Assembly (NCBI RefSeq): GCF_013375035.1
Contig: NZ_CP056032.1
Location: 3,266,001 to 3,330,000 of the forward strand
Reading direction: 5' to 3'
DNA from: Spirosoma sp. KUDC1026
Lineage (GTDB): Bacteria; Bacteroidota; Bacteroidia; Cytophagales; Spirosomataceae
Length of the DNA: 64,000 nt
Shown here: in pieces, positions 26,929 through 35,907 of the stretch
Layout of the letters: every line of letters begins with the position of its first letter
How positions within the stretch are numbered: position 1 is the stretch's first letter
Position numbers and translations under genes: made by a program
Notes under the pieces: generated by a model
Told to the model about the DNA's origin: nothing
The model's database searches: none
What the model saw: only the letters and a program-made list of their open reading frames with translations

Positions 26929-28911
26929 ATGCATAGACTTTACTGGACGCTTATCCTGTTTATGACTCATGTGTGGGCCCTGGGGCAGGTTTCATTTACC
27001 CAGTTACCTCAGGATTTACAGCTCTATCCCCGCAACGCCAGCAATCAGGCCAATGTTGGTATTAGCGGTACCGTAACGGCTACCGGTTACAATAAAGTTA
27101 ACGTTCAGGTGCGTCGGGAAGGGATACTTGTTCAAACGCTTAGCCAGTCATTATCTACGGCGGCCAGCCTAACTTTTCAACTGACCGCAACTATCAAAGC
27201 CGAACCTGCTGAGTACTCATTTCACGTATTTCTGTTCAAGGGTACCGATTCGACCTTGATTGCGACCCGGCAGCGGGTTGTATGCGGAGATGTGTACCTT
27301 ATTCACGGGCAGTCAAACGCGCTGGCACAGGCCGGTATAGATCAGTATTATGGTGTTGGCTTTGACGACAAATACCTTCGAAACTGCACGTACGTATTTA
27401 ATACCGATCCACGGACAACCATGCGCTGGTATGCCGCGAAAGACCCGTATAGCAGTGTAGGTGGGTTTGGCTTAACTCTCCAGCGACTGATTCTCCAGAC
27501 CTATGGCATCCCCACGCTGATGCTGAACGGGGCCATCGGCGGGACGGGCATGCTGGCTCTATCGGCCCGGGACCCCAGTAATCACGCGAATCTGAGTACG
27601 TATTACGGCATGTTACTATACCGAGCACAGTGGGCAGGAGTTGCTAACCAGGTAAAAGCAATTATCTGGAAGCAGGGTGAGAATGAAGCCGGCAGTGGCC
27701 CCGAAGGGTACGACACCAAATTTGATGTATTCTACAGGCAGTTGCGCGAAGACTATGGCGATACGTTTCGCCTGTATGTGGGGCAGCTTGATCTGATGAA
27801 GAATGGGGAGCCGGGGGCAGCCGCGCTGCGCGATTTCCAGCGCCGAACCAAATACCTGTACAAGAATGTCGAAACGATTGCCACTGTTGGCACAAGGGGC
27901 TACGACGGCATCCACTACGACGCGCTGGGACACCAGCAAATGGCCTATGAGCAGTTCCGGCAGATTGCCCGCGATTTCTACGGAGCGACCGATACGTTGC
28001 AGATCAATTCGCCCGAACCCAAAAAAGTGTTCTATAACACCCGCCGGGACTCGGTCACGCTGGCGTTCGACGAGGCCATGCAGATGGTCTGGCGCGATAC
28101 GGCTTACTATAGCTTTGCTACGGGGCAGCTGATGGGCCAGCGTTTTCTGAAAGATATGTTCTATCTGGACAAACAGGCAGGCTGGGTGACTGGTGCGCAG
28201 GTGAAGCAGAACCGGGTGGTTCTGAGTTTGAAAGAACCCGCCGGCGCCAAAACGATACGATATATGCCGCCTTACTTCGCCGACTCCCAATCAAGTTTTT
28301 ATAACGGCCCAACGCTGAAGAACAGCCGGGATATGCGAGCGTTTACGTTCGACAGCGTTGCTATTGCCGACGCTATTCCAGCCGTAACGACGCTGGCCGC
28401 CCGACCCCTGACCGACAGGCAGATCCAGCTGGTCTGGCAAAGCCCGGCGGGAGCGATGGTACAGGTGCTCGAACGGGCCGACGGAACGGGGGATTTTCGG
28501 CAGATTACCAGCCTGAACAGCATGGCCGCCAGCTATGTAGATAATGCATTGCCTGACCTTATGAATACCTATTCCTACCGAATCAAGGCCGTCAGCGCCG
28601 TGTCGGAGTCGGCGTACAGCAATGTTGTCAGCGCCAAACTGCTGGTACTGGCAACTGAGCCAACGGCCTCCCTTGTCCGCCTGTATCCAAACCCGCTCGG
28701 TGCCGACCAGGTGTTACGTATCGAGGGCGATCAGCAGACGTTTATCGGCCTGAACGTATATGATCTGCTCGGCCGGGAGGTAAAAAGCTGGCGTGGTAAA
28801 GCCGCGAATCAACTGTCATTGCCGATGATGGGCGTAACAACAGGGTTATACATCGCTGATATACAAACCGCTGAGGGGCAGCTCGTACGGCAAAAGTTAT
28901 TGGTTCGCTAA
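26929..28911 (+). CDS. Secreted SGNH/sialate O-acetylesterase-like protein with T9SS sorting domain
   Basis: 660 residues with a signal peptide (about 1-20). A beta domain is followed by an SGNH-type catalytic region: G-Q-S-N with Ser129, W-K-Q-G-E-N-E-A, and D-G-I-H-Y-D with the catalytic Asp/His pair. A fibronectin-III-like stretch (about 480-570) precedes a C-terminal type A sorting domain (L-Y-P-N-P-L … Y-D-L-L-G-R-E-V … G-L-Y-I-A) that directs export by the type IX system. The substrate is probably an acetylated carbohydrate. It is the only plus-strand gene in the polysaccharide locus, so it may trim the polymer or deacetylate surface glycans. That role is inferred from position. Confidence 0.87.
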   Translation: MHRLYWTLILFMTHVWALGQVSFTQLPQDLQLYPRNASNQANVGISGTVTATGYNKVNVQVRREGILVQTLSQSLSTAASLTFQLTATIKAEPAEYSFHVFLFKGTDSTLIATRQRVVCGDVYLIHGQSNALAQAGIDQYYGVGFDDKYLRNCTYVFNTDPRTTMRWYAAKDPYSSVGGFGLTLQRLILQTYGIPTLMLNGAIGGTGMLALSARDPSNHANLSTYYGMLLYRAQWAGVANQVKAIIWKQGENEAGSGPEGYDTKFDVFYRQLREDYGDTFRLYVGQLDLMKNGEPGAAALRDFQRRTKYLYKNVETIATVGTRGYDGIHYDALGHQQMAYEQFRQIARDFYGATDTLQINSPEPKKVFYNTRRDSVTLAFDEAMQMVWRDTAYYSFATGQLMGQRFLKDMFYLDKQAGWVTGAQVKQNRVVLSLKEPAGAKTIRYMPPYFADSQSSFYNGPTLKNSRDMRAFTFDSVAIADAIPAVTTLAARPLTDRQIQLVWQSPAGAMVQVLERADGTGDFRQITSLNSMAASYVDNALPDLMNTYSYRIKAVSAVSESAYSNVVSAKLLVLATEPTASLVRLYPNPLGADQVLRIEGDQQTFIGLNVYDLLGREVKSWRGKAANQLSLPMMGVTTGLYIADIQTAEGQLVRQKLLVR

Positions 28912-28937
28912 GCTGGATGCCAAACCGGCCCAACGTA

Positions 28938-30092
28938 TTATGCTTCTGGCTTTACAACCAATTCGTAAGCATCCAGCAGACGCTTGGCTACGATATCAAT
29001 GTCATACTGATTTCGCAGCAGATTGGTAGCGTTCTGGCTCATCTGGTGGCGAAGGGCATCATTGCTCAGCGTTTTTTCCAGCCCGGCCCGAACACTCTCG
29101 GGTGTCAAGTCGACCAATTCTCCGGCTTTGTGCTCGCGAATGGCTTCGCCAAAACCAACCCGGTCTGAGACGAGGCAGGGAGCGCCAGACGCCATAGCTT
29201 CGAGCACTGCCATCGAAAAACCTTCGGAATAGGAGGGCAGCGTAAACAGATCAGCGTCGGCCAGGGCTGCTTTCTTATCGTCGCCCGTCAGGAGACCCAC
29301 CACCCGGATCGAGTCGCCCAGATTTTGCTGCTCGATAAAAGCCCGCGTAGCGGCTTCGTACCCATCATCCGAACCGGCCAGAATCAGGACGGTATCCGGG
29401 TGGTCTTTCACGTAATCGCGGAAAGCGGGTAAGAGCAGATCGAGCCCCTTTTTGATGTTGAGCCGACTCATGAAGAGCACCAGCTTTTTGTCGGCGGGGA
29501 TGTTGAACTTCTGGCGGAAGGTGCCTTTGGGCGGCAAGTTAACGAAGTCGCTCATCTTGACCCCGTTGGGAATGATTACTACGTTTGGATGCTGGTAACC
29601 CAGGTAACGCATCAGGTCCTCGCGTTCGTCGGTATTGTTGATCTGCACCAGACTCGCCCGACGCAGATAAGCCTTCTGGGCAAGCCTGTCGATGAGTGAT
29701 TTCTTCCAGTTGTTGTTATTGTACGCCCAGCGGTCGAGCACGCCGTGAATGGTAATCGCTTTGGCCACCCGGTTGTCCAGCATAAACGGCGCCAACGTAC
29801 CAAAATGCCAGAGACCATGACAATGAATGATGTCGTATTCGTGGATATGTTGCTTCAGGTACTGATACAATTCCCCCGATACCTCCCGGAAAAAGCGGCT
29901 GATAACAGGGGTGCGTTTGCAAAGAATCAAGCGGGCTCCTTCGGGAACGGGGTAAGGCGTTTCGCCGGGTGAGTACGGACTCAGGATATCGACCTGATGA
30001 CCGTAGCGGAGGGCAACCTGCGTATGATCGAAGATGATTTTCGGCGGACCGCCTGCCTGCCAGGTATAGGCACAGATATCAAGAATGCGCAT
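28938..30092 (-). CDS. Glycosyltransferase family 4
   Basis: 384 residues with a GT-B fold. The N-terminal half has M-R-I-L-D-I-C-A-Y-T-W-Q-A-G-G-P-P and H-C-H-G-L-W-H. The C-terminal donor-binding half has L-F-M-S-R-L-N-I-K-K-G-L-D and the E-x7-E motif in Y-S-E-G-F-S-M-A-V-L-E-A-M-A-S-G. This is the retaining GT4 pattern using a nucleotide sugar. It lies 20 bp after the next GT4 gene in the minus-strand operon. Donor and linkage cannot be read from the sequence. Confidence 0.9.
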   Translation of the reverse strand: MRILDICAYTWQAGGPPKIIFDHTQVALRYGHQVDILSPYSPGETPYPVPEGARLILCKRTPVISRFFREVSGELYQYLKQHIHEYDIIHCHGLWHFGTLAPFMLDNRVAKAITIHGVLDRWAYNNNNWKKSLIDRLAQKAYLRRASLVQINNTDEREDLMRYLGYQHPNVVIIPNGVKMSDFVNLPPKGTFRQKFNIPADKKLVLFMSRLNIKKGLDLLLPAFRDYVKDHPDTVLILAGSDDGYEAATRAFIEQQNLGDSIRVVGLLTGDDKKAALADADLFTLPSYSEGFSMAVLEAMASGAPCLVSDRVGFGEAIREHKAGELVDLTPESVRAGLEKTLSNDALRHQMSQNATNLLRNQYDIDIVAKRLLDAYELVVKPEA

Positions 30093-30112
30093 AGATGCCG
30101 CGAAATAACCAG

Positions 30113-31309
30113 TTAGGAAGTGATTTTCATAAAACCCGCCAGCATTTCCCCCGCCACGGCGGCTGGTGAGTAGTGAGCGATACGCTCTTTAGCGGCCCGA
30201 CTCAGCTTCGCTACGTCAACCTGGCCGTCCATGAACTGCCGCAGGTGATACGTCAACTGGTCGGGTTGAGCGGGGTCAAAAACAAAGCCGGTTTTACCGT
30301 TGTCGACCAGATCAGCTACACAGCCGCAACGGTCCGATACGATAACGGGCAGGCCGCAGGCCATGGCCTCGTTGACAACCAATCCCCAGGGCTCTGACGT
30401 ACTGGGCAGTACCAGTACATTGCTCAACGCCAGCAGCTCGGGTACGCGAAACCAAGGCTGACCGGGCAGAAACGTAACGGCTTTCGTCAGGTCAAGAGCA
30501 TCCCGCTGGGCGGTCAGACTCGCCAGTTCTTCGCCTTCTCCCAGAATCAGTAGACCCCAGTCCGAGGACTGGCTGCTCTGCTGCCGGGCGTCAGCAAAGG
30601 ACTGCAACAGGGTGGGCAGGTTCTTGAACCCAATCAGCCGACCAACAAAAATGAAATTATTAGGGCGTAAACCCAATTGTTGCTGACGTATCTGCCGGGT
30701 TGCCAGAGCCTGCTGGTAATTATCGGCCAAAACGTCGTTATCAACTGCATTTTTCCGGAGCAGAATCTTGCGCTCGGGAACGCCCAACTGGAGCAGGTAA
30801 TTGGCCGACTGGCTGCCGAAGCAGAAAAAGCCATCGCACTGACTGAACACCCATTGCTTAAAGCGTTCTTTCAGGCCCCGGCGCTGGTGATCGGCGGCTG
30901 TGCTTTCGATCTGCATCACTACCCGAACGCCATTGAGTTTAGCCCAGAGCAGCAGCAGAATTTGAGCCGGATCGTAATAGCCCGTCAGATTGATCACATC
31001 GGGTCGAAACGCTTTAGCCTGCCGTAGAAGCGCCGTTGCCCGTTCGCGGACGGTAGTGTCTTCCAGGAACCGGTCGAAGAGTAAGGTGTAATTATACTGG
31101 TAAACTGGCGTTTCCTGATCGGCTTGTTTTTCCAGGCCTGCCCTGGACCGTTCATTACGGGCAATCTGCAGGACGTTTAACTCCACACCCGGCCCGGCGA
31201 ATCCACGCCGGGCTTGGCTGGGCCGGGTATCGACCAGATGTTGCAGGGCCTGGAAAACTGTGGCCTTGTAGTGCGCCCACAATAAGTTATGAACAATAAG
31301 AATACGCAT
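30113..31309 (-). CDS. Glycosyltransferase family 4 with an in-frame palindromic insert
   Basis: 398 residues with a GT-B fold. The donor site includes F-V-G-R-L-I-G-F-K-N and S-T-S-E-P-W-G-L-V-V-N-E-A-M-A-C-G-L-P-V-I-V-S-D. In the N-terminal domain, residues about 28-43 (T-R-P-S-Q-A-R-R-G-F-A-G-P-G-V-E) are low in complexity and encoded by a 42-bp palindromic DNA segment. They lie between the first helix and the second strand, where GT4 enzymes usually have a short loop. The enzyme otherwise looks complete. It follows the polymerase-like gene by 23 bp. Confidence 0.88.
   Translation of the reverse strand: MRILIVHNLLWAHYKATVFQALQHLVDTRPSQARRGFAGPGVELNVLQIARNERSRAGLEKQADQETPVYQYNYTLLFDRFLEDTTVRERATALLRQAKAFRPDVINLTGYYDPAQILLLLWAKLNGVRVVMQIESTAADHQRRGLKERFKQWVFSQCDGFFCFGSQSANYLLQLGVPERKILLRKNAVDNDVLADNYQQALATRQIRQQQLGLRPNNFIFVGRLIGFKNLPTLLQSFADARQQSSQSSDWGLLILGEGEELASLTAQRDALDLTKAVTFLPGQPWFRVPELLALSNVLVLPSTSEPWGLVVNEAMACGLPVIVSDRCGCVADLVDNGKTGFVFDPAQPDQLTYHLRQFMDGQVDVAKLSRAAKERIAHYSPAAVAGEMLAGFMKITS
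31187..31228. repeat. 42-bp palindromic segment inside a GT4 gene
   Basis: ACCCGGCCC at 31187-31195 is the exact reverse complement of 31220-31228. Nested inside, CCCGGCG at 31193-31199 pairs with CGCCGGG at 31206-31212. The segment is in frame and has no stop in the coding frame. It looks like an inserted palindromic element rather than ordinary coding sequence. Confidence 0.7.
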
Positions 31310-31332
31310 AAACGAAACCGGGACGATACCGT

Positions 31333-32703
31333 CTAGGCCGGTTTGGGAACAACGGTAAATTCTTCGTCGACGACGGGCTGGGCGTAGTCGGAGAGCTGGG
31401 CTGGGAACAAATGCTCAACACCCAGAAAGCGCGTCATCAAGGCCAGTGGAAACCAGAACGAGATCTCGTACGGTCGACCATTGGTAAAGATCTGAACGAG
31501 TATCAGCATGAAAAAATACGCCAGGAACACGCTGAGTGGGTTCGGATTATAACTCATAATCCGAACGGCGTGATACAGGCAAAGCAGGTTAACCCCGCCA
31601 AACAGAATGAAACCGATAATTCCCTGGTTAGTAAGCGCTTCCAGCACCGGAACGTCTAGGTACAGAAACTTATACCCAAAACCCAGGATGAGCATGTGTA
31701 TATGCCCCACCAGTACGTTCGAGAAGAAGGTAGCACTGACCGACCGGTTGGCAGCCGAGGCATCCAGGGTAGCCGTGTAGGCAGCTCCCTGGGCTTTCAG
31801 CCCCAGCAGCGCATACACGTTCTCCAGGTTACGTTCCATAAAGTTCAGTACGTAGCCGTACAGAATACCATACGCGTCGTAATAGCGTCGCAGCAAAAAG
31901 ATAAAGGCGACAAAGCCAAGTGCCATAACCGCAATGGGTATTGGTTTGACCAATCCCCGAACCGTTGCCCGGATCTGAGCGGGCCGTACGTTGAAGTACA
32001 TAAAGAACAAAATGGCAATAATCAGCGCTACAATGGCCGACCGGGTTTGGGTCAGCACCAAAATTGCCAGATTGACCACCCCCGCAAACAGGGCAAACAG
32101 TTTCAGGAGAACCGGCGTCTGGGCGCGAAGCAGCCAGATCGCACAGGCAATAAGCCCCATGAACGCGTTGCGGGAGAAAACGTGCGGGTTACCGCCCGAG
32201 TCGTCGTCGCCCAGCGTAATCGTCGCCCGCTGACCAACGGCCCAGTTGGGGTTCGTGATCAGCGAGTAGATCAGCCCCATATTGGACACCAGCGTAAACA
32301 GCACAATGACGGGAATAAAAACCCGAACGACGTCATTCGGAATATTGACCAGCAGGAAAAAGAAAATCAGCGCATAAGCGTAGTAAATCATGTCCTTTCC
32401 CGTATCCTGAAAGCCAGGAACCCCATTGAATAGGAACATGTACATAATGGAGAGCGTAATAAAGCCGATTCCCATCCAGAACATGGTTTCGTTAGGGCGG
32501 TAAAGCCGACGCAGAAACGTAAAGGGAATCATTAGTACCAGGCCGCCCGCCAGGGCAATCGCCGTAAACGCGGTACTGCCGGGAGCTAGTTTCAGAGCAT
32601 CCCGGAAAAAGAAAATCAGCGGATACCCGTCGACAAGAATACAGATGCCTACCACTATTCTGGCCAGGTCGAGCGTCTGTACAATATTTATCAGTCTGTT
32701 CAT
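31333..32703 (-). CDS. O-antigen polymerase/ligase-like membrane protein
   Basis: 456 residues with about ten to twelve membrane helices. A large periplasmic loop sits in the C-terminal half (about 275-345). The central segment N-L-A-I-L-V-L-T-Q-T-R-S-A-I-V-A-L is typical of the Wzy_C/O-antigen ligase superfamily (PF04932), where the T-x-S-R/T-R-S turn precedes the loop. Such proteins either polymerise repeat units or ligate the chain to lipid A core, and sequence alone does not separate the two. It is the only such protein in the locus. Confidence 0.8.
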   Translation of the reverse strand: MNRLINIVQTLDLARIVVGICILVDGYPLIFFFRDALKLAPGSTAFTAIALAGGLVLMIPFTFLRRLYRPNETMFWMGIGFITLSIMYMFLFNGVPGFQDTGKDMIYYAYALIFFFLLVNIPNDVVRVFIPVIVLFTLVSNMGLIYSLITNPNWAVGQRATITLGDDDSGGNPHVFSRNAFMGLIACAIWLLRAQTPVLLKLFALFAGVVNLAILVLTQTRSAIVALIIAILFFMYFNVRPAQIRATVRGLVKPIPIAVMALGFVAFIFLLRRYYDAYGILYGYVLNFMERNLENVYALLGLKAQGAAYTATLDASAANRSVSATFFSNVLVGHIHMLILGFGYKFLYLDVPVLEALTNQGIIGFILFGGVNLLCLYHAVRIMSYNPNPLSVFLAYFFMLILVQIFTNGRPYEISFWFPLALMTRFLGVEHLFPAQLSDYAQPVVDEEFTVVPKPA

Positions 32704-32718
32704 GAATGCTTATGCTAG

Positions 32719-32737
32719 GCAGGTTTTACAAACCTGC
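32719..32737. repeat. Intercistronic hairpin
   Basis: GCAGGTTT-TAC-AAACCTGC forms an 8-bp stem in the 40-bp gap between the GT2 gene and the polymerase-like gene. There is no T-run, so it is not a standard terminator. It could be an mRNA processing or stability site. Confidence 0.45.
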
Positions 32738-32743
32738 TACGTA

Positions 32744-33649
32744 CTACGATGGATTCGCCGATCGGCGACGGAGCTGCAGTCGGTGACGTACGTAGCCAAA
32801 GTTACCCTGTAAAACGAACGTAAACAACTTCCGCAGGCGGCAGTACCGCAGCCAGAAGGATTCGCTCAGCCGCGACCGGAGGTAAGGCCGGTATTTATTT
32901 TTTACCTGCTCGTGCTCCTGTAAACCCACTGTTTTAGCAATCGTGGATGATTTAGCGTCGGGCTGCACCCGAAACCCGCCCCAGAATCCGTCGATATGCT
33001 GAAACCGCATCCCTGGCTGAACCCCAAGCCGGGCAATAATTTCGTAATCGATTACGAACCGCAGATTTTCGTCCAGTAACCCAAACTCATCCAGCCGATT
33101 TCGTTTGATAAACAGTGCCTGGTTGAATACCTGCATCCCTTCGTACACTTGGCATTCCGCGCAGAAATCTGGCGCCCGCAGCTCTTCCAGAATAACGTCC
33201 TCTTCGTCGGTAATGTACATATCGCCGAAAAAAACGTCGATCTCCGGCGATTTTTGCCAGGCCCGGGCCACGCGGTGCAGCGCATCGGGGGCGAAAACAT
33301 CGTCTGAGTTCTGAAACGCTACGTAGTCGCCCGTAGCCATGCGGAAACCTTTATTGATGGCATCGGTCTGACCCCGGTCTTTTTCACTGACCCAGCCCGC
33401 CAGGTACGGTTCGTACTTTTTGATGATTTCCAGCGTACCATCCGTCGAACCACCGTCGATGATCAAATATTCCAGATTCGGGTACTGCTGATTCAGGACG
33501 CTCAGGATCGTGCGTTCCAGGTAGTGCGCCTGATTGTACGACGGCGTAACGATCGTAAGCTTAGGGTACGACGTTGTCGTAGCTGACGAAGACTGCGACT
33601 GGTAGGGGCGGGTCACGAACGAACGTAACGATTCTGTCGATGTTGCCAT
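32744..33649 (-). CDS. Glycosyltransferase family 2
   Basis: 301 residues from the ATG at 33649, which lies four bases after the stop of the preceding GT4; an upstream ATG would overlap that gene by 50 bp. The GT-A core follows a Ser/Thr-rich leader: L-T-I-V-T-P-S-Y-N-Q-A-H-Y-L, I-I-D-G-G-S-T-D-G-T and the acidic site Q-N-S-D-D. The Q-N-S-D-D form and the R-G-Q-T-D-A-I-N-K-G segment are those of the common Bacteroidota GT2 group. A basic C-terminal tail (R-L-Q-L-R-R-R-S) may touch the membrane. Confidence 0.9.
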   Translation of the reverse strand: MATSTESLRSFVTRPYQSQSSSATTTSYPKLTIVTPSYNQAHYLERTILSVLNQQYPNLEYLIIDGGSTDGTLEIIKKYEPYLAGWVSEKDRGQTDAINKGFRMATGDYVAFQNSDDVFAPDALHRVARAWQKSPEIDVFFGDMYITDEEDVILEELRAPDFCAECQVYEGMQVFNQALFIKRNRLDEFGLLDENLRFVIDYEIIARLGVQPGMRFQHIDGFWGGFRVQPDAKSSTIAKTVGLQEHEQVKNKYRPYLRSRLSESFWLRYCRLRKLFTFVLQGNFGYVRHRLQLRRRSANPS

Positions 33650-33653
33650 ACCG

Positions 33654-34763
33654 TTATCGGAGCGATTGGTAAACATCCAGCGTCTGCCGGGCGGTTTTAT
33701 CACACGAGAAAGCCTGCAGCCGTACGTTGCCTTTCTGACGTAGTAAATCCCGTAAGGCTTCGTCCGTCACGACGCGCTCGATGGCATCGGCAACCGAATC
33801 GTCATCGTCAGGATCAAAATACAGGGCCGCATCCTGGCCTACTTCGGGTAGCGAGGTTCGGTTGCTTAAGACAACCGGGCAGTTGCCACTGAATGCTTCC
33901 AGCACCGGAATACCGAAGCCTTCGTTCAGCGACGGAAAAACAAAGGCTATTGCGTGCTGATAAAGACCCATCAGGCTGGCATCGGTAATCGGGCGGAAAT
34001 GCGTCCGGTCGCTCAGACCGGCCTGGTGGAAAGTTGCCTGCTCGGCCGGAGTGAAGGTGCCGCCACCGGCGCAGATGAGGTGCAGATCCGGGTGACGATT
34101 CATTACCGGCTGAATAGCGCGGTAAAACCCGCTGAAATTCTTGTATAACTCCCGTTTGCCTACAAAGAGCAGGTACGGGAAATCAACGGGCTTCGGCTGC
34201 TGTACCGACCGTATGGCGGGTTCACTGAACTCGGTGCCGAGGTAGACGGTCCTGATCTTAGCCGGGTCGACGTTAAAATAACGGACCAGCTCCTCGCTGG
34301 TAAATTCGGAGATCGAAATAATGGCGTCGGCGCGGTCAAGCAGTTGCTGCTTCACGGCAGTCAGCCCCTCGCCCAGCTCTGGAAACTGGTCTTTGTACCG
34401 CTCACTGGCCGCGTCGTAGAACGTCAGTACGAACGGTTTTTTACCGATCGAATCCAGAAAATAACGGTGGTAATACGTTGGGTGGAAAACGTCAAAATTG
34501 CCGGCTTTGATCTGCCGGAGACTATTGATGCGGTTCAAAGCCGATGCTGCCTGGTTAACCCGTTTGTTTTGCGCAAACCGCCGGTAACGGATGTGGTTGC
34601 TGAACGACGCCCGGTTGAGGTAATCGTTGTTGGACAGCAGCAGTGATAGATCAAATTCAACGTCCGGAATGTGCGTAAAAGAACGCATCAGGTCGTAAAA
34701 GTACCGGGATACCCCCCCGTACATGCCTCCCGTGAAGCATTGATGGTCGAAAAGGACTTTCAT
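33654..34763 (-). CDS. Glycosyltransferase family 4
   Basis: 369 residues from the ATG at 34763 (M-K-V-L-F-D-H-Q-C-F), where the family's first strand begins; an in-frame ATG 45 bp upstream is rejected. The N-terminal G-G-V-S-R-Y-F-Y-D-L pattern and the C-terminal F-P-S-L-N-E-G-F-G-I-P-V-L-E-A-F-S-G-N-C-P-V motif are those of GT4 mannosyl- or glucosyltransferases. It is coupled to the GT2 gene downstream. Confidence 0.92.
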   Translation of the reverse strand: MKVLFDHQCFTGGMYGGVSRYFYDLMRSFTHIPDVEFDLSLLLSNNDYLNRASFSNHIRYRRFAQNKRVNQAASALNRINSLRQIKAGNFDVFHPTYYHRYFLDSIGKKPFVLTFYDAASERYKDQFPELGEGLTAVKQQLLDRADAIISISEFTSEELVRYFNVDPAKIRTVYLGTEFSEPAIRSVQQPKPVDFPYLLFVGKRELYKNFSGFYRAIQPVMNRHPDLHLICAGGGTFTPAEQATFHQAGLSDRTHFRPITDASLMGLYQHAIAFVFPSLNEGFGIPVLEAFSGNCPVVLSNRTSLPEVGQDAALYFDPDDDDSVADAIERVVTDEALRDLLRQKGNVRLQAFSCDKTARQTLDVYQSLR

Positions 34764-34856
34764 AAAAAGAAACCCAGGATTGGGTTCGGGCAATTGCCGG
34801 TAAGGCATTAAGCCGCAAAAGTACCACTTTATTGGACAACTCTTCCGGACGTGTGG

Positions 34857-35891
34857 TTAACGTAACACGGGTAAAGGCAGCCGGTCGATAAAATCTAAAA
34901 TTGTTCGTAACGACTCAACGGTCGTCTTCCGCCAGCCTCGCAGCACGACCGGCGATACTTGCCGCCCGTAGGCCGCTGGTGTTTCCGGCAGGGTATAGTC
35001 CTGAGCCGCCACGAACCGCTTGTATTCGTTCAGGAAGGCCACAACGTAGGGACGCTCGCTCAGGTGCACCCGATTCTGATTCGGGAAAAAGCCCTCGTCC
35101 ATGTTGAACAGCCCTTTGAAACTGGCAAAGCAGATGGGCTCGGTGTGCGTACTTCCCGTGCCAGTTACCAACCACTCGCTACCGGCCTGGCGGATAATTC
35201 GATCGGGTAAATTCCAGAGGGCCAGGTGCCAGCTGGGGGATTTAACCACGTTGACACCCGCGAAAAAGACGGGTACGTGCATCAGCCAGAGTTGATCGGT
35301 ACATAGTCCCTCGCAGTAATTGATATAGGCCCGCTGCTGCGTCCGGTCCTGCCACCAGTTCAGAAACCGGCTGGTCTCGGCCGAACGTCGAAACGCCAGA
35401 AAATCGGAACTGTACAGGCCAATGTTCTGAAAGAATTTCTCGTCGGGCCAGGCAGGCTGGTCATCGGGAAGCAGATCAGGTTGCTTGCGGGTAATGTGGG
35501 GGGTCAGCAGGATATTGGCATCCGCCAGTGCCGCCTGGATGGATGCTGCAGAACTATAGAAACGTATGTTAGGGTCAGCGTATATCAGCGTCTGGGCAGA
35601 CGGATACCGCCGAAATGCTTCCTGAATAAAACGAGGTTTACAGGCAGCCGCAAACTCAACGGGGGTGTACATACCCGACAGCGTGCGTAGCTCGGCCTTC
35701 GTCAGGATGTCGGAAACCGGCAGAATTGGGTAAGGAGACGTGAAACCAGCGGGTAATTGAGTATGGTCGTCAACCAGCCCAATCACTACCGTGGGCAGAA
35801 GGCCATCGGGCTGAGCGGCATGCTGGATAAAACTGTCGCCCAATGTGAATGCCTGGGGCAACTGACGGATAGTACAGATCGTTAGTAACAC
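34857..35891 (-). CDS. GT8-like glycosyltransferase paralogue with altered DxD
   Basis: 344 residues, clearly homologous along its length to the protein at 38811-39821. Both start with I-C-T-I-x2-L or I-C-S-I-N-Y-L-A-Q-A, carry a V-I-G-L-V-D strand, a C-K-P/V-K-P helix and a conserved E/C-x-L-C-x-D-Q-x-W region. The nucleotide-sugar/metal site here reads Y-A-D-P-N (Asp106, Asn108), where the paralogue has F-D-P-D. The change of the second Asp to Asn may alter or abolish metal binding. It may be a diverged enzyme or an inactive partner. Confidence 0.7.
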   Translation of the reverse strand: MLLTICTIRQLPQAFTLGDSFIQHAAQPDGLLPTVVIGLVDDHTQLPAGFTSPYPILPVSDILTKAELRTLSGMYTPVEFAAACKPRFIQEAFRRYPSAQTLIYADPNIRFYSSAASIQAALADANILLTPHITRKQPDLLPDDQPAWPDEKFFQNIGLYSSDFLAFRRSAETSRFLNWWQDRTQQRAYINYCEGLCTDQLWLMHVPVFFAGVNVVKSPSWHLALWNLPDRIIRQAGSEWLVTGTGSTHTEPICFASFKGLFNMDEGFFPNQNRVHLSERPYVVAFLNEYKRFVAAQDYTLPETPAAYGRQVSPVVLRGWRKTTVESLRTILDFIDRLPLPVLR

Positions 35892-35907
35892 GCTGAAGAA
35901 GACTTAC

